A stretch of 64,000 nucleotides of DNA from an uncultured Eubacteriales bacterium (GCA_910584745.1 CAJUDG010000010.1:80852-144851); one strand, 5' to 3'. Shown: positions 26,744 to 35,822, counted from the first letter of the stretch. Numbers and translations are program-made. Notes: generated by a model from the sequence alone, not told the origin.

Positions 26744-28345
26744 ATGAAAAACATCAAAAAGCTTTTGGCTCTGGTCCTCGCCTTAGCCATCTGCGCAGCA
26801 TTCGCACTGCCGGCGTTGGCAGAGGGCGAAGAAACTGGCTATACGCTGACCATGAACAATGCTCAGCCCGGTCACAAGTATGTACTTTATCAGGTGCTCA
26901 AGGGTACTGTTTTGCCCGGCAGCGACAATATACCCACTGGCACTTTGGGTAATATTGAGTGGGGCGATAATTACTCCGATGAAACCACCTCTGTGGCTGA
27001 TTATGCAAAAAAACTTTCAGGGTTGACGGGCGCTGGACAGTTAAATGAAGAAATCGAGAGAATTAAGAGTAGCTTTACAGCCTCCACTTTTGATACTCCT
27101 AAGATAAACGATGATGGCGCGATTGTCTGGGAGAATCTGCCTGGCGGCTACTATGTTGTAGTTGATGAGACCGATGAGGATAAACTCGATGACACTAATC
27201 CTCGCTCCCATGTGATGGCGCAGGTTGTTGGTGATACAACGATTACCCCCAAGGCCGAGTCCCTGATTCCTGATAAGGGCGTTAAGGAAGCCCTTGATGT
27301 TGAAGAGGAGTATCAGAAAATTATTAACTCTGAGGTCGGCAGGACTCTGGGCTACAAGGTTACTGCTACTGTTTCTGTTGGCACAATGAACCTGAACGAG
27401 AACTATTGGGTATCCCTTGTTGATAAAATGACTGAGGGCCATACCTATGTGGAAGATAGTGCTAAGCTTGTCGTTCTGACTGGCGATGGGACCGCCGAGC
27501 TCATTACTACTGGTTTGCCTGATGTTGAGGTTGTCGTTAACGATGACAAGACGATTACCATGTCCGTTGCGAAGTTTGACCTTAAGAAACTGCTTACGGA
27601 TGCCGAGGTTATGCCCGAAATCGGCAACGTGATTGTTCAGCTGACCTATCAGGCGGTCGTGAACGAGGACGCTATTCAGTTTGAGGTAGTCGAGAACGAG
27701 GTCAAATGGTCTACTGGTGTCGATGAAAATGGAGAAGTCATGACGGAGGGCACACCGATTAAGACTAAGACCTATATCTATCACTTGAGCGGCGAGAAGA
27801 TTAGCGGTGGCGATGAAGCTGCTCTGTCCGGCGCTGAGTTCACGTTGGAAAGAATTTTCAAAGATGCTGACGGAAATATTATAGAGGATAAAACTGAGTC
27901 AGTTAAGATTTTTGCAACTGAAACAAATGGCGAGTATTATGCTTGGAACGATGGTGAGGGTACTCTGCCCGAGAATCTTACTCCTGTTGACGATAATGTG
28001 ATTATTGCTAATGGTGGCGATAGCAAAAATACCTTTAACGTTAAGGGCCTTGCTGAAGGTTGGTACAGACTGACAGAGACCAAGACGCCCGATGGTTACA
28101 ATACTATGGCTGCTCTTGAAATCCAAATCGTTCCTAATACGAATGATAAGGGCGAACTGACCGATGGCTGCACTTACAATTATGGTGAAGTTATAAAGAG
28201 TGATGTCGTTAAGGTCGTGAATAACAAGGGCACAACCCTCCCCAGCACCGGCGGCATGGGCACCACGATACTGTATATTGTGGGCGCGGTCCTGGTCATC
28301 GGCGCGGGCGTGGTGCTGTTCACCAAGCGGCGCATGAGCAACTAA
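26744..28345 (+). CDS. Major pilin subunit, LPXTG-anchored with isopeptide-type domains
   Basis: This is a 533-residue sortase-polymerised pilin. It has a signal peptide ending ALPALA, an N-terminal domain with a candidate pilin-motif Lys170 (ITPKAE), a middle domain, and a Cna-B-type domain with an E-box (RLTETKTPDGY, about 443-453). LPSTG at about 499-503 is followed by a membrane helix and KRRMSN. The start at 26744 has GAAAGG upstream. Its codons are unusually rich in T-ending triplets (GTT, GAT, ACT) compared with neighbours, suggesting strong expression or separate origin. The following genes are a structured spacer and sortase C. Confidence 0.93.
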   Translation: MKNIKKLLALVLALAICAAFALPALAEGEETGYTLTMNNAQPGHKYVLYQVLKGTVLPGSDNIPTGTLGNIEWGDNYSDETTSVADYAKKLSGLTGAGQLNEEIERIKSSFTASTFDTPKINDDGAIVWENLPGGYYVVVDETDEDKLDDTNPRSHVMAQVVGDTTITPKAESLIPDKGVKEALDVEEEYQKIINSEVGRTLGYKVTATVSVGTMNLNENYWVSLVDKMTEGHTYVEDSAKLVVLTGDGTAELITTGLPDVEVVVNDDKTITMSVAKFDLKKLLTDAEVMPEIGNVIVQLTYQAVVNEDAIQFEVVENEVKWSTGVDENGEVMTEGTPIKTKTYIYHLSGEKISGGDEAALSGAEFTLERIFKDADGNIIEDKTESVKIFATETNGEYYAWNDGEGTLPENLTPVDDNVIIANGGDSKNTFNVKGLAEGWYRLTETKTPDGYNTMAALEIQIVPNTNDKGELTDGCTYNYGEVIKSDVVKVVNNKGTTLPSTGGMGTTILYIVGAVLVIGAGVVLFTKRRMSN

Positions 28346-28397
28346 AGTTCTGAAAATTTCGGCATAGAACGTATCTGCACGTAAGTTAGGAAATTCT

Positions 28398-28437
28398 ATA
28401 CCCGCCGCTGCACGGCGGCGGGTATCCCCTTCGGGGG
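28398..28437 (+). other. Strong intercistronic hairpins between pilin and sortase
   Basis: An 11-bp stem (28398-28408 with 28415-28425) is followed at once by CCCC-TTCG-GGGG, a hairpin with a UUCG-type loop. No T tract follows, so this looks less like a terminator than an mRNA-stabilising or attenuating element that keeps pilin mRNA in excess over sortase mRNA. Confidence 0.7.
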
Positions 28438-28463
28438 GACATCATTAAGGAGAGCCTTGGTAT

Positions 28464-29333
28464 ATGGCAAAATGGCTAAAAAAGAATTGGACCAACATAC
28501 TTTTGGTCGTCATTGTGCTCGCAGGGCTCTGCTTATTGCTGTACCCTTCGTTTTCCGACTGGTGGAACTCCATGCACCAGTCAAGGGCCATCGCGGCCTA
28601 TGTGGAGACCGTTGACGCCATGTCCCAGGAGGACATCGACAAGATACTGACGGCGGCCAGGGAGTATAACGAGCGGCTGTGGCACAAGTCGAACCGCTGG
28701 GTGCTCTCGGACGAGGAGCAGGCGGAGTATGAGAGTATGCTGGACGTCAGCGGCAACGGTATTATGGGGTACATCAATATCCCGGTGATAGGGGTGAACC
28801 TGCCCATCTACCACGGCACGGGAGAGGCGGTGCTGCAGGTGGCCACGGGGCACCTGTCCGCCACGTCGCTGCCGGTGGGTGGCCCGGGGACCCATGCGGC
28901 CATATCGGGGCATAGGGGGCTGCCGTCGGCGCGGCTGTTTACGGACCTGGACCAGCTTAAGGTGGGCGATATCTTTACTGTTTCCGTGCTCAACGAGGTT
29001 TATACCTATCAAATTGAGCAGATCGTCACCGTGGTGCCCGAGGACACCTCGCAGATGAACCTGTACCAGGGCGAGGACCTGTGCACATTACAGACCTGCA
29101 CGCCCTACGGCGTGAACAGCCACAGGCTGCTGCTGCGCGGGCGGCGCATCGAGGATGTGGACGGTGCGCTGATGGCGGCGTCGGAGGCTGTGCGCGTGCC
29201 GAACTATATAGTGATACCCGCCGTGGGCATACCAATCCTGTTCCTCTTGCTGGTGGTGGCGCTGATCTATTTCCGCCGCCGCAAGCCAAAGATAACGCCG
29301 GATGACCTTAGAGAACTGTTAAAAAGGAAGTAA
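28464..29333 (+). CDS. srtC: Class C (pilin) sortase
   Basis: This 289-residue membrane transpeptidase links pilins through their LPXTG motif. It has an N-terminal membrane helix (about 12-28), a helical region, the catalytic core and a C-terminal membrane helix (about 245-268) with a basic tail, the two-helix layout of class C. Catalytic residues are His150 (SGHRG), Cys212 (LQTCTPYG) and Arg221 (NSHRLLLRG). The usual DPF/DPW lid motif before the core is not obvious; the region reads RWVLSDEEQAEYE. Substrates are probably the LPSTG pilin and LPKTG adhesin upstream. Confidence 0.93.
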   Translation: MAKWLKKNWTNILLVVIVLAGLCLLLYPSFSDWWNSMHQSRAIAAYVETVDAMSQEDIDKILTAAREYNERLWHKSNRWVLSDEEQAEYESMLDVSGNGIMGYINIPVIGVNLPIYHGTGEAVLQVATGHLSATSLPVGGPGTHAAISGHRGLPSARLFTDLDQLKVGDIFTVSVLNEVYTYQIEQIVTVVPEDTSQMNLYQGEDLCTLQTCTPYGVNSHRLLLRGRRIEDVDGALMAASEAVRVPNYIVIPAVGIPILFLLLVVALIYFRRRKPKITPDDLRELLKRK

Positions 29334-29358
29334 GCTTTAGATTCAAGGAGGAGTTGCC

Positions 29359-30408
29359 ATGAAAACGAGACGTTGGCTGGCTGTACTGATAACGGTGCTG
29401 CTGGCCGTGAGCCTTGCGGGCCAGATATGGGCGGCCGCGGCCAATGACACCCTGGACCTTAACCAGGACTGCACTCTGACGGTCAACCCCTGCGACAAAA
29501 AGGCCCAGGGGAACGAGGAGATGGCCGCTGACCTTGCCGGGGCCGATATAGTGGTAGACCTTTACAAGGTGGCGGACTGGAAGGTCGAGGGGACGCTGTA
29601 CGGCTTCACGCCGGTAGAGCCGTTTGACCTGAAAATCTCGCAGGATATTACCAACGAGGGCTGGGCTGAGCTGGCACAGGATGCTGCGGGAACGGTGCTC
29701 ATGCCGCCTAAAGAGCCTGATAAAAGAGCGGACAGCGGCGCAAGCGTTACGCTGAAGCCGGGGGTGTATCTTCTGGTGGCCCATAAGCGCGGCGACACTG
29801 ACTTTGTGAAGACCATCAAGGATAAAGAGGGCAAATCACGCATAGTCACCCAGGTGAAGACCGGCACCAGCGTGTATACTTTTAACCCGGAGTTGGTGGC
29901 ACTTCCCAGCAAGATGCCAGGGGAAAACGGGATAAATACCGCGAATCCAGGCGAGTGGCGGTACAATCTGGAAGTCAATTTAAAGCCCGAACGCGACGAC
30001 CTAAAGGGCAAGCTTGAGATAATAAAGACTTTGAAGACCTATGAGACCTCCGCTCCGGCTACGTTTGTGTTCCAGATAGACTGGGAGGAGAACGGCGAGC
30101 ACCGCAGCAATGTGCAGACCATAACCTTTACCGAGCCCGGACAGAGATCCCTTAAGGTGGAGAACCTGCCTGTGGGGGCGGAGGTGACGGTCAAGGAGGT
30201 ATATTCCGGCGCGACGTATGTGCTCATAACGGATCCCGAACAGACTGTCACCATAAAGGCCGATGAGATCGTCCAGGTGAGCTTTGAAAATGACTATGAC
30301 GAGACCCACAACAACGGCGGCGCGATAACCAACAAGTTCACATATGACGATGGATGGAAGGTTGAAAAGCTGGTGGACAATACCGGCGAATATGACGCTA
30401 TAGAGTGA
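29359..30408 (+). CDS. Secreted pilin-like protein without a wall anchor
   Basis: This 349-residue protein has a signal peptide (about 1-27, ending AAAAND), an N-terminal pilin-like region (LKPGVYLLVAHKRGDT) and a Cna-B/DUF5979-like domain (about 215-310, LKGKLEIIKTLKTYE to VSFENDYD). It ends GWKVEKLVDNTGEYDAIE with no LPXTG or membrane helix. The tail reads like the start of another domain, so the gene may be shortened. It overlaps the long open frame of the next gene. A minor or soluble pilus component is possible. Confidence 0.75.
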   Translation: MKTRRWLAVLITVLLAVSLAGQIWAAAANDTLDLNQDCTLTVNPCDKKAQGNEEMAADLAGADIVVDLYKVADWKVEGTLYGFTPVEPFDLKISQDITNEGWAELAQDAAGTVLMPPKEPDKRADSGASVTLKPGVYLLVAHKRGDTDFVKTIKDKEGKSRIVTQVKTGTSVYTFNPELVALPSKMPGENGINTANPGEWRYNLEVNLKPERDDLKGKLEIIKTLKTYETSAPATFVFQIDWEENGEHRSNVQTITFTEPGQRSLKVENLPVGAEVTVKEVYSGATYVLITDPEQTVTIKADEIVQVSFENDYDETHNNGGAITNKFTYDDGWKVEKLVDNTGEYDAIE

Positions 30409-30422
30409 GGAGGCGAGGAGCG

Positions 30423-30929
30423 TTGAAAAAGAAATCGGTCATTTTTGCGGCTATAACCATAGTCCTGATCCTGGCCGCCAATCTGCCCCTTGCCTGGGGA
30501 TATTTCTCCACCTATACCGAGGCCAAGGGAGGAGTTCGCATACAGCCCAGAAAGATAGAGACGGAGATAAAGGAACCGGAGATATCCGCATGGACCAAGC
30601 ATGTGGTGATCACCAATTCCGAAGACGGCACTCCGGTATATATCCGCGCCAAGGCCTTCTGCGGCAGCGACTATACTCTGATATATGACGGCGGAGAAAA
30701 CTGGACTCCGGGAGAGGACGGCTTTTACTACTATAACAAAATTTTGAACCCGGGCGAAGAGACTCCGGAGCTGCTGGTCAAGATAAAAGACCATCCTAAG
30801 GATGAAAACGGCCAGGAGTTCAACGTAGTGGTCATTTATGAGAGCACGCCGGTCAGATATGACGAAAACGGCAATCCCTATTTTGACTGGAGCCAGAAGC
30901 TTAAGGCCAATGAAAGGGGCGCTGAGTAA
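30423..30929 (+). CDS. SipW-type secreted protein 1
   Basis: This 168-residue protein has a SipW-dependent-looking signal: basic start KKKS, a hydrophobic run and LAWGYFSTYTEAKGGV, as in TasA/camelysin relatives. The body is a beta-rich single domain without an anchor. I choose TTG at 30423, with AGGAGG 9 bases before it; GTG at 30405 would place the ribosome site inside the gene. A TAATG overlap couples it to the next, related gene. The SipW peptidase is encoded at 33508. Fibre formation like TasA is possible but not shown. Confidence 0.75.
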   Translation: MKKKSVIFAAITIVLILAANLPLAWGYFSTYTEAKGGVRIQPRKIETEIKEPEISAWTKHVVITNSEDGTPVYIRAKAFCGSDYTLIYDGGENWTPGEDGFYYYNKILNPGEETPELLVKIKDHPKDENGQEFNVVVIYESTPVRYDENGNPYFDWSQKLKANERGAE

Positions 30930-31732
30930 TGGATAAAAAGCGCAGAATAAAAGGAATGACCTTGGGGAGCATCTTCCTGTTCGCTGCGGCGGCGGTACTG
31001 CTTGTCGGCGGCAGCATCGGCAGCGCCAGGGCCGCTCTGACGTATTTTTCCCAGACCTATACATCCCGCATACAGACCCAGAAGATCGGGGTTACCCTTT
31101 TGGAAAACGGCAACCCTATCGCCTGGAGGAATTTTGACAAGAAGTCCGCAGATGATATCTGGGACATAAATGAAGTGCCTGTAGACGAGCGGCTTCTGGG
31201 AGGGCTTCTGGGGGAAGACGAGAGCTTTGTGATGGGCAAGGCCTATAAAGAGGAGCTGGCTGTGCGTAACAGCGGTACCATTGACCAGTTTGTGCGGGTG
31301 CATGTTTACCGCTACTGGGTAAAGGTGGACGAAAACGGTAAAGAGACCAAGCTTCAGACCAAGTCGCCGGATCTTATAAATTTGAACCTTGTCAACGACG
31401 ACTATTGGATCAGAGATGGAAAAGCGGACACCACTGAAAGGTACACGCTCTATTATAACAGGATTTTGCCGGCAGGGGAGACGACCCCGCTTTTCAGCGA
31501 TACCCTTACGGTGGATGGGATGACAGCGGACCATGTGACGCAGGATGTGACCAAGAGGGATGACGGATGTACGGTGATAACCACGACCTATGACTATGAC
31601 GGTGTGGAATTCCGGCTTGAGGTAGAGGTCAACGCTGTGCAGACCCACAATGCAGAAGGGGCAATATGGAGCAGCTGGGGCCGTAAGGTAAAGATATCCT
31701 CCGACAATAGGCTGAGCCTTGTTGACAATTAA
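30929..31732 (+). CDS. SipW-type secreted protein 2 (TasA/camelysin-like)
   Basis: This 267-residue protein has a SipW-type signal (VLLVGGSIGSARAALTYFSQ) followed by RIQTQKIGVTLLENG, the usual layout after cleavage in this group. The rest is a beta-rich domain (EELAVRNSGTIDQFVRVHVYRYW), resembling spore-coat or biofilm fibre proteins, without an LPXTG anchor. It is paired with the smaller relative upstream and lies before SipW and sortase B, as in biofilm-matrix loci. The ATG at 30929 overlaps the preceding stop codon. Confidence 0.78.
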   Translation: MDKKRRIKGMTLGSIFLFAAAAVLLVGGSIGSARAALTYFSQTYTSRIQTQKIGVTLLENGNPIAWRNFDKKSADDIWDINEVPVDERLLGGLLGEDESFVMGKAYKEELAVRNSGTIDQFVRVHVYRYWVKVDENGKETKLQTKSPDLINLNLVNDDYWIRDGKADTTERYTLYYNRILPAGETTPLFSDTLTVDGMTADHVTQDVTKRDDGCTVITTTYDYDGVEFRLEVEVNAVQTHNAEGAIWSSWGRKVKISSDNRLSLVDN

Positions 31733-31744
31733 GGGGAGGCACCC

Positions 31745-32488
31745 ATGAGACGAAAATTGAAGAAGCTATGCCTGTGCTTTCTTGCGGCAGTTCTTCTGGC
31801 ATTTGCAGGACCGGCCGCGTATGCGGACACGTATTACGGCGATCCAAACTGGGAGGTCAAATTCACCGATAAGCTGGAGTCGAACTTTCAGCCCGCCGAT
31901 ATGGCCGGGAATATGAGCGACGTGATAGGCAAGCTCCAGGCGGGGGACAGCGCGGTATTTACCATCAAGCTGGTGAATACTAATTCCAAGGCCACGGACT
32001 GGTATATGCGCAACGAGGTCATAGCCTCTATGGAGGACAGCAACTCGACTGCCGAGGGCGGAGCATATTCATATAGGCTCACCTATAAGGATAAGAACGG
32101 CAAAGAGAAGGTCTATTTTGACAGTGATACCGTGGGCGGTGAAAACCCCGGGGAGGCCGGAGAGGGGCTTCATGGGGCTACAGGCGCTTTGAAGGATTAT
32201 TTTTACCTTGACACTCTGGCTACGAATCAGTCGGGCGTGGTCACGCTAAAGGTGGCCCTTGACGAGGAGTCTATCAACAACGTGTACCAGGATTCTCTGG
32301 CTGACTTACAGATGCAATTTGCTGTGGAGCTTGCCACGACAGATACCCGGAACCGTACCCAGGTGGTGCGCACGGGCGACGATACGGACCTGCTGCCGCT
32401 CTATGCGGCTATGGCTGTCAGCGGCGCGGTGCTCTTGGTGCTGGGTATATACAGCGTGAAAAAGGATAGGAGAAAGAGAGGGGGATGA
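31745..32488 (+). CDS. Surface protein with a VRTGD-type sorting tail
   Basis: This 247-residue protein has an ordinary signal peptide (ends AAYADTYYG), a beta-rich domain (FTIKLVNTNSKATDWYMRNEV) and a C-terminal tail QVVRTGDDTDLLPL, a membrane helix and KKDRRKRGG. The TGD motif before a helix is a non-LPXTG sorting signal seen in Clostridia. The sortase B gene 1.5 kb downstream is the best candidate to process it. It has GGGGAGGC before the ATG. It may anchor the SipW-type fibre proteins to the wall. Confidence 0.8.
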   Translation: MRRKLKKLCLCFLAAVLLAFAGPAAYADTYYGDPNWEVKFTDKLESNFQPADMAGNMSDVIGKLQAGDSAVFTIKLVNTNSKATDWYMRNEVIASMEDSNSTAEGGAYSYRLTYKDKNGKEKVYFDSDTVGGENPGEAGEGLHGATGALKDYFYLDTLATNQSGVVTLKVALDEESINNVYQDSLADLQMQFAVELATTDTRNRTQVVRTGDDTDLLPLYAAMAVSGAVLLVLGIYSVKKDRRKRGG

Positions 32489-32491
32489 CAG

Positions 32492-33511
32492 ATGAAACTG
32501 CTTAGAAGGATCACTGGCCTGGCAGCCACGCTGGCTGTCCTTATGGCGCTTGCTGTCCCCCAGGCGGCGGGCGAGGGGTATACCTATACTGTGCGCATTT
32601 ATGCCGGGCAACAGGGGACCATGGTGGGCTCTGGCAATAACGGCGGCAGGATATCCGAAAGCGGGAATATGCTGATATGTGAGAATGTTCCCTATGGAAA
32701 CCAGATCATTTTCCATAATAATATGGTCGAGCTGAACGACGGAAGCAAGTATTACGTCAAGGGCATCCGTGAGAGCGGGAAGGGCACCGACGAGGTATCT
32801 GAGACCGGCGGCAGCCAGCGTGTGGCGGCGTTTACGGTGGATAAGGACCAGGACTATGTGGTGGCCTATGGTGTGCTTACAAACCCGGTGGCGTATACTG
32901 TAAACTACCAGACAGCCGCTGGACGTGAGTTGGCACCCAGCGAGACATACTACGGCAATATCGGGGACCGCCCGGTTATCGCCTATCAGTATATCGAGGG
33001 GTATCAGCCCCAGGCTTATAACCTTACGAAGACCCTTTCCAAGGACCCGGCGGAGAATGTGTTTACATTTATCTATTCGCCGCTGCCGGAGAATACGGTG
33101 TATACCAATACGACCACAACGGTGGTTTCGGGGACCAATCCAACTACGCCTCCGAATACCAGCAGCACCGTGAGCGGGGAGAGCTCGGCTTCAAGCGCAA
33201 ATGAGAGCTCCGCGCCCTCGGCCCCGCCTGAATCTTCATCTCAGCCTAATGAGGATATATCTGACAACAGCGTCCCTGTAGCGGAGCCTCCTGCAAGTGA
33301 GTCGCCAGCAGAGAGCTGGGACCTGGACGACGGGCCGGTGCCTATGGCTAGTTTTAATGGCGACGACGGAAAGCTGGATTCTGACGGAAAGATGCTATGG
33401 AACCATATTCCCCTTGCGGCAAAGATAACAGGAGGCGTGGCCATGTTGGGCTGCTTCTCAGTAGCGCTTTGGCTTCTTATCTTCCGCAGGAGAAGGAAGG
33501 ATGAGGAATGA
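32492..33511 (+). CDS. MucBP-like surface protein with Ser/Pro stalk and C-terminal helix
   Basis: This 339-residue protein has a signal peptide (ends QAAGEG), a first domain (about 30-125) and a MucBP-like repeat (YTVNYQTAAGRELAPSETYY to FIYSPLPE, about 130-195). A low-complexity Ser/Thr/Pro stalk follows (about 200-285), then a membrane helix (about 308-330) and RRRRKDEE. No clear LPXTG or TGD motif precedes the helix, so it may be held by the helix itself. It overlaps sipW by 4 bases. MucBP domains bind glycans in some proteins, so adhesion is plausible. Confidence 0.78.
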   Translation: MKLLRRITGLAATLAVLMALAVPQAAGEGYTYTVRIYAGQQGTMVGSGNNGGRISESGNMLICENVPYGNQIIFHNNMVELNDGSKYYVKGIRESGKGTDEVSETGGSQRVAAFTVDKDQDYVVAYGVLTNPVAYTVNYQTAAGRELAPSETYYGNIGDRPVIAYQYIEGYQPQAYNLTKTLSKDPAENVFTFIYSPLPENTVYTNTTTTVVSGTNPTTPPNTSSTVSGESSASSANESSAPSAPPESSSQPNEDISDNSVPVAEPPASESPAESWDLDDGPVPMASFNGDDGKLDSDGKMLWNHIPLAAKITGGVAMLGCFSVALWLLIFRRRRKDEE

Positions 33512-34044
33512 AAAGGTTTGCCGCGGCCCTTTGCAATATTTTAGGCATTTTGATATTGGCGGCGGTGTTGGGCTCAAGCCTGCTGCTGACCGTACCGAAG
33601 ATATTCGGGTATGAGATATATAATGTCATCAGCGGGAGCATGGAGCCGGAAATACCGGTTGGAAGCCTGATACTTGTGGCGCCGGCACAGCCGGAGTCGA
33701 TTATTGAGGGCGATATTATCGCCTTTGAGAGTGCGGATTCTGTAGTGACCCACCGTGTTGTGGAGAACAAAAAGCTGGAGGGCGAGCTGATAACCAAGGG
33801 CGACGCCAATGAGAAGGAAGATATCAAGCCTGTGCCATATGCGAACCTTATCGGCAGGGTGGAGCGGCACGTTCCGTATATGGGACAGTATATGGTCATA
33901 TATACCACCAACGTGGGTAAGATATATATGATATGCTTTGCGGCCTGCGGAGCTATGCTAAACGTTCTTGCGGGGCGTCTTAGGGACCGAGCCAAAAAGG
34001 GTGGAAAGGGTTCTAAATGGGAAAGAGAGTCAGAGCAATTATAA
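33508..34044 (+). CDS. sipW: ER-type signal peptidase, SipW family
   Basis: This 178-residue peptidase is of the archaeal/ER type. Ser44 lies in SGSMEP and the base is His82 (VVTHRVVENK) rather than Lys, followed by GDANEKED, all hallmarks of SipW. Membrane helices lie near 8-30 and 132-152. It should process the SipW-type signals at 30423 and 30929. It overlaps the upstream gene by 4 bases and sortase B by 28 bases, so these products are tightly coupled. Confidence 0.93.
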   Translation: MKRFAAALCNILGILILAAVLGSSLLLTVPKIFGYEIYNVISGSMEPEIPVGSLILVAPAQPESIIEGDIIAFESADSVVTHRVVENKKLEGELITKGDANEKEDIKPVPYANLIGRVERHVPYMGQYMVIYTTNVGKIYMICFAACGAMLNVLAGRLRDRAKKGGKGSKWERESEQL

Positions 34045-34805
34045 TGATTGCGGCACTACTGGTGTTTCTTGGTTCCGGCGCCGCAGTGTTTACTATTCGC
34101 GGGACATACAAGGCCAGCAGGCAGGGCTATGCCGACGCCGCATCTGAATATACCCGGAGATCCGATGTCGAGAGCATAACGGTTTCAGGTCAGGAGGGAG
34201 ATGGTCAGGCAGATGCAGGTGAAACCGGGAAATCGCCTATTACGGTGGATTTCGGGCGGTTGCAGGAGGACAACCCACAGGTGGTGGCATGGCTGTACTG
34301 TCCAGATACGTCTATCGACTACCCTGTGACCCAGGGCAGCGACAATGAATTTTACCTGCACCACTCCTATACTGGTGCCGAGGATCAGAGCGGCGCCATA
34401 TTTGTTGACGCGCAGTGTTCCCCGGGGTTTGTGGACGCAAACTCCATAATCTATGGACACAGTATGATGGATGGCTCTATGTTCGGTGGGCTGGAGGCCT
34501 GGGAAAAGCAGGAGTATTATGACGAGCACCCGGTGATGTGGCTTTTGACGCCGCAGGCAGACTATAAGGTGAAGCTGTTTAGCGGCTACACAACTTCGGC
34601 TTATTCGGACACATATACCATTTTTCGGGGGCCCGGCAGTGATTTTTCGGACTATATCGCCCAGTGCCTGGCCCAGTCGGATTTTGCCGCCGCGGATAAG
34701 CCAAGTGGGGACGGCCAGTATGTGGTGCTCTCCACCTGCGCCTATGATTTTGATGAAGCGAGATATGTACTGCATGGCAGGCTGGAGCTGGTAGGTACGC
34801 GGTAA
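34017..34805 (+). CDS. srtB: Class B sortase
   Basis: This 262-residue sortase has one N-terminal membrane helix (about 7-26) and the class B core (VAWLYCPDTSIDYPVTQGSDN). Catalytic residues are His148 (YGHSM), Cys241 (LSTCAYDF) and Arg249 (EARYVLHGRL). The start at 34017 is supported by GGAAAGG 7 bases upstream and lies 28 bases inside sipW. The likely substrate is the VRTGD-tailed protein at 31745. A sortase B beside SipW and TasA-like proteins suggests wall anchoring of a second fibre type. Confidence 0.94.
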   Translation: MGKRVRAIIMIAALLVFLGSGAAVFTIRGTYKASRQGYADAASEYTRRSDVESITVSGQEGDGQADAGETGKSPITVDFGRLQEDNPQVVAWLYCPDTSIDYPVTQGSDNEFYLHHSYTGAEDQSGAIFVDAQCSPGFVDANSIIYGHSMMDGSMFGGLEAWEKQEYYDEHPVMWLLTPQADYKVKLFSGYTTSAYSDTYTIFRGPGSDFSDYIAQCLAQSDFAAADKPSGDGQYVVLSTCAYDFDEARYVLHGRLELVGTR

Positions 34806-34816
34806 GGGGGCGTTTC

Positions 34817-35791
34817 ATGGCACGAATAAAAAAACTATTGTATGTTGTGCTTGCGCTGCTATGTTTGGGGGGCTGTATGGTTGCCCACACGGATATACCG
34901 TTGGAGGACGATCCACCCACTGTTACCGAAACAGAGCAGATCGCTCCCAGTAAGCAGCCGGCCGCAGATGAGCCGAAATTTACGCCGTATCAGGCCCCGG
35001 AGTTTGCCAGGGCCAATTTTGACCCTGATTCCGCCCAGGGAGAGAATGGGGTCTTGATAGACCTTTCGGGGGTCAGTATGGGGTATGTGGCCGTGTCGGC
35101 TGAAAGCGACGCCCGCATGAAGCTTCGGGTGCAGATGGACGAGCAGATATATGACTACGACCTGCCTTCGGATGGTACGCCTACAGTCTATCCCTTGCAG
35201 TGCGGGGATGGAACCTATATTTTCCGCGCTCTGACGAACACTGTGGGCACAAAGTATGCTGAAGCTTACTCCGCTGAGGCACAGGTGCAGCTTAAGGACG
35301 AGTTTCAGCCATTTCTGCGTCCAAGCCTATATTCGGATTATGATGAGGATTCCAAGTGCGTGGAGGTGGCCGCGGAGCTTGCGGCACAGCAGCCGGACGC
35401 TCTGGGGGTTGTAGATGCGGTTTTTAAGTATATTTGCGAGAATGTGACCTATGACAAAGAGAAAGCGCTTTCTGTCAAAAAAGGGTATCTGCCTGTTCCT
35501 GACGAGACTCTGTCTACTGGTAAGGGGATATGTATGGACTACGCCAGCCTGGCTGCCGCAATGCTGCGCAGCCAGGGCATACCCACTAAGATAGTATTTG
35601 GCTATGTGCAGCCGGATGATCTGTACCATGCCTGGAATATGTTTTATACCGAGGAGAGCGGATGGGTAACGGTGGGCTATGAGGTTGAGTCGAACAGCTG
35701 GAGTCGTCTTGACCTGACTTTTTCGGCCAATGGGGCCGGTTCGGAGTTTATTGGGGACGGGACCAATTATACTGACGTGCAATTATACTGA
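34817..35791 (+). CDS. Transglutaminase-like lipoprotein
   Basis: This 324-residue lipoprotein has a lipobox (LGGC, Cys21) and a C-terminal transglutaminase-core domain with Cys in GKGICMDYASLAAAML, His in YHAWNMFY and Asp in SRLDLTF, the papain-like triad. The N-terminal 200 residues include an extended linker and a beta-rich region. It sits on the outer face of the membrane and may crosslink or cleave peptides in the wall or in pilins. It follows srtB by 11 bases. Confidence 0.88.
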   Translation: MARIKKLLYVVLALLCLGGCMVAHTDIPLEDDPPTVTETEQIAPSKQPAADEPKFTPYQAPEFARANFDPDSAQGENGVLIDLSGVSMGYVAVSAESDARMKLRVQMDEQIYDYDLPSDGTPTVYPLQCGDGTYIFRALTNTVGTKYAEAYSAEAQVQLKDEFQPFLRPSLYSDYDEDSKCVEVAAELAAQQPDALGVVDAVFKYICENVTYDKEKALSVKKGYLPVPDETLSTGKGICMDYASLAAAMLRSQGIPTKIVFGYVQPDDLYHAWNMFYTEESGWVTVGYEVESNSWSRLDLTFSANGAGSEFIGDGTNYTDVQLY

Positions 35792-35822
35792 CGTATATTT
35801 TATATTGAAAGCTGGTGGCTAT

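Noticed and set aside
27041..27784. 247-codon minus-strand frame opposite the major pilin
   Set aside because: The plus strand clearly encodes an LPXTG pilin, and the antisense product has no recognisable domain.
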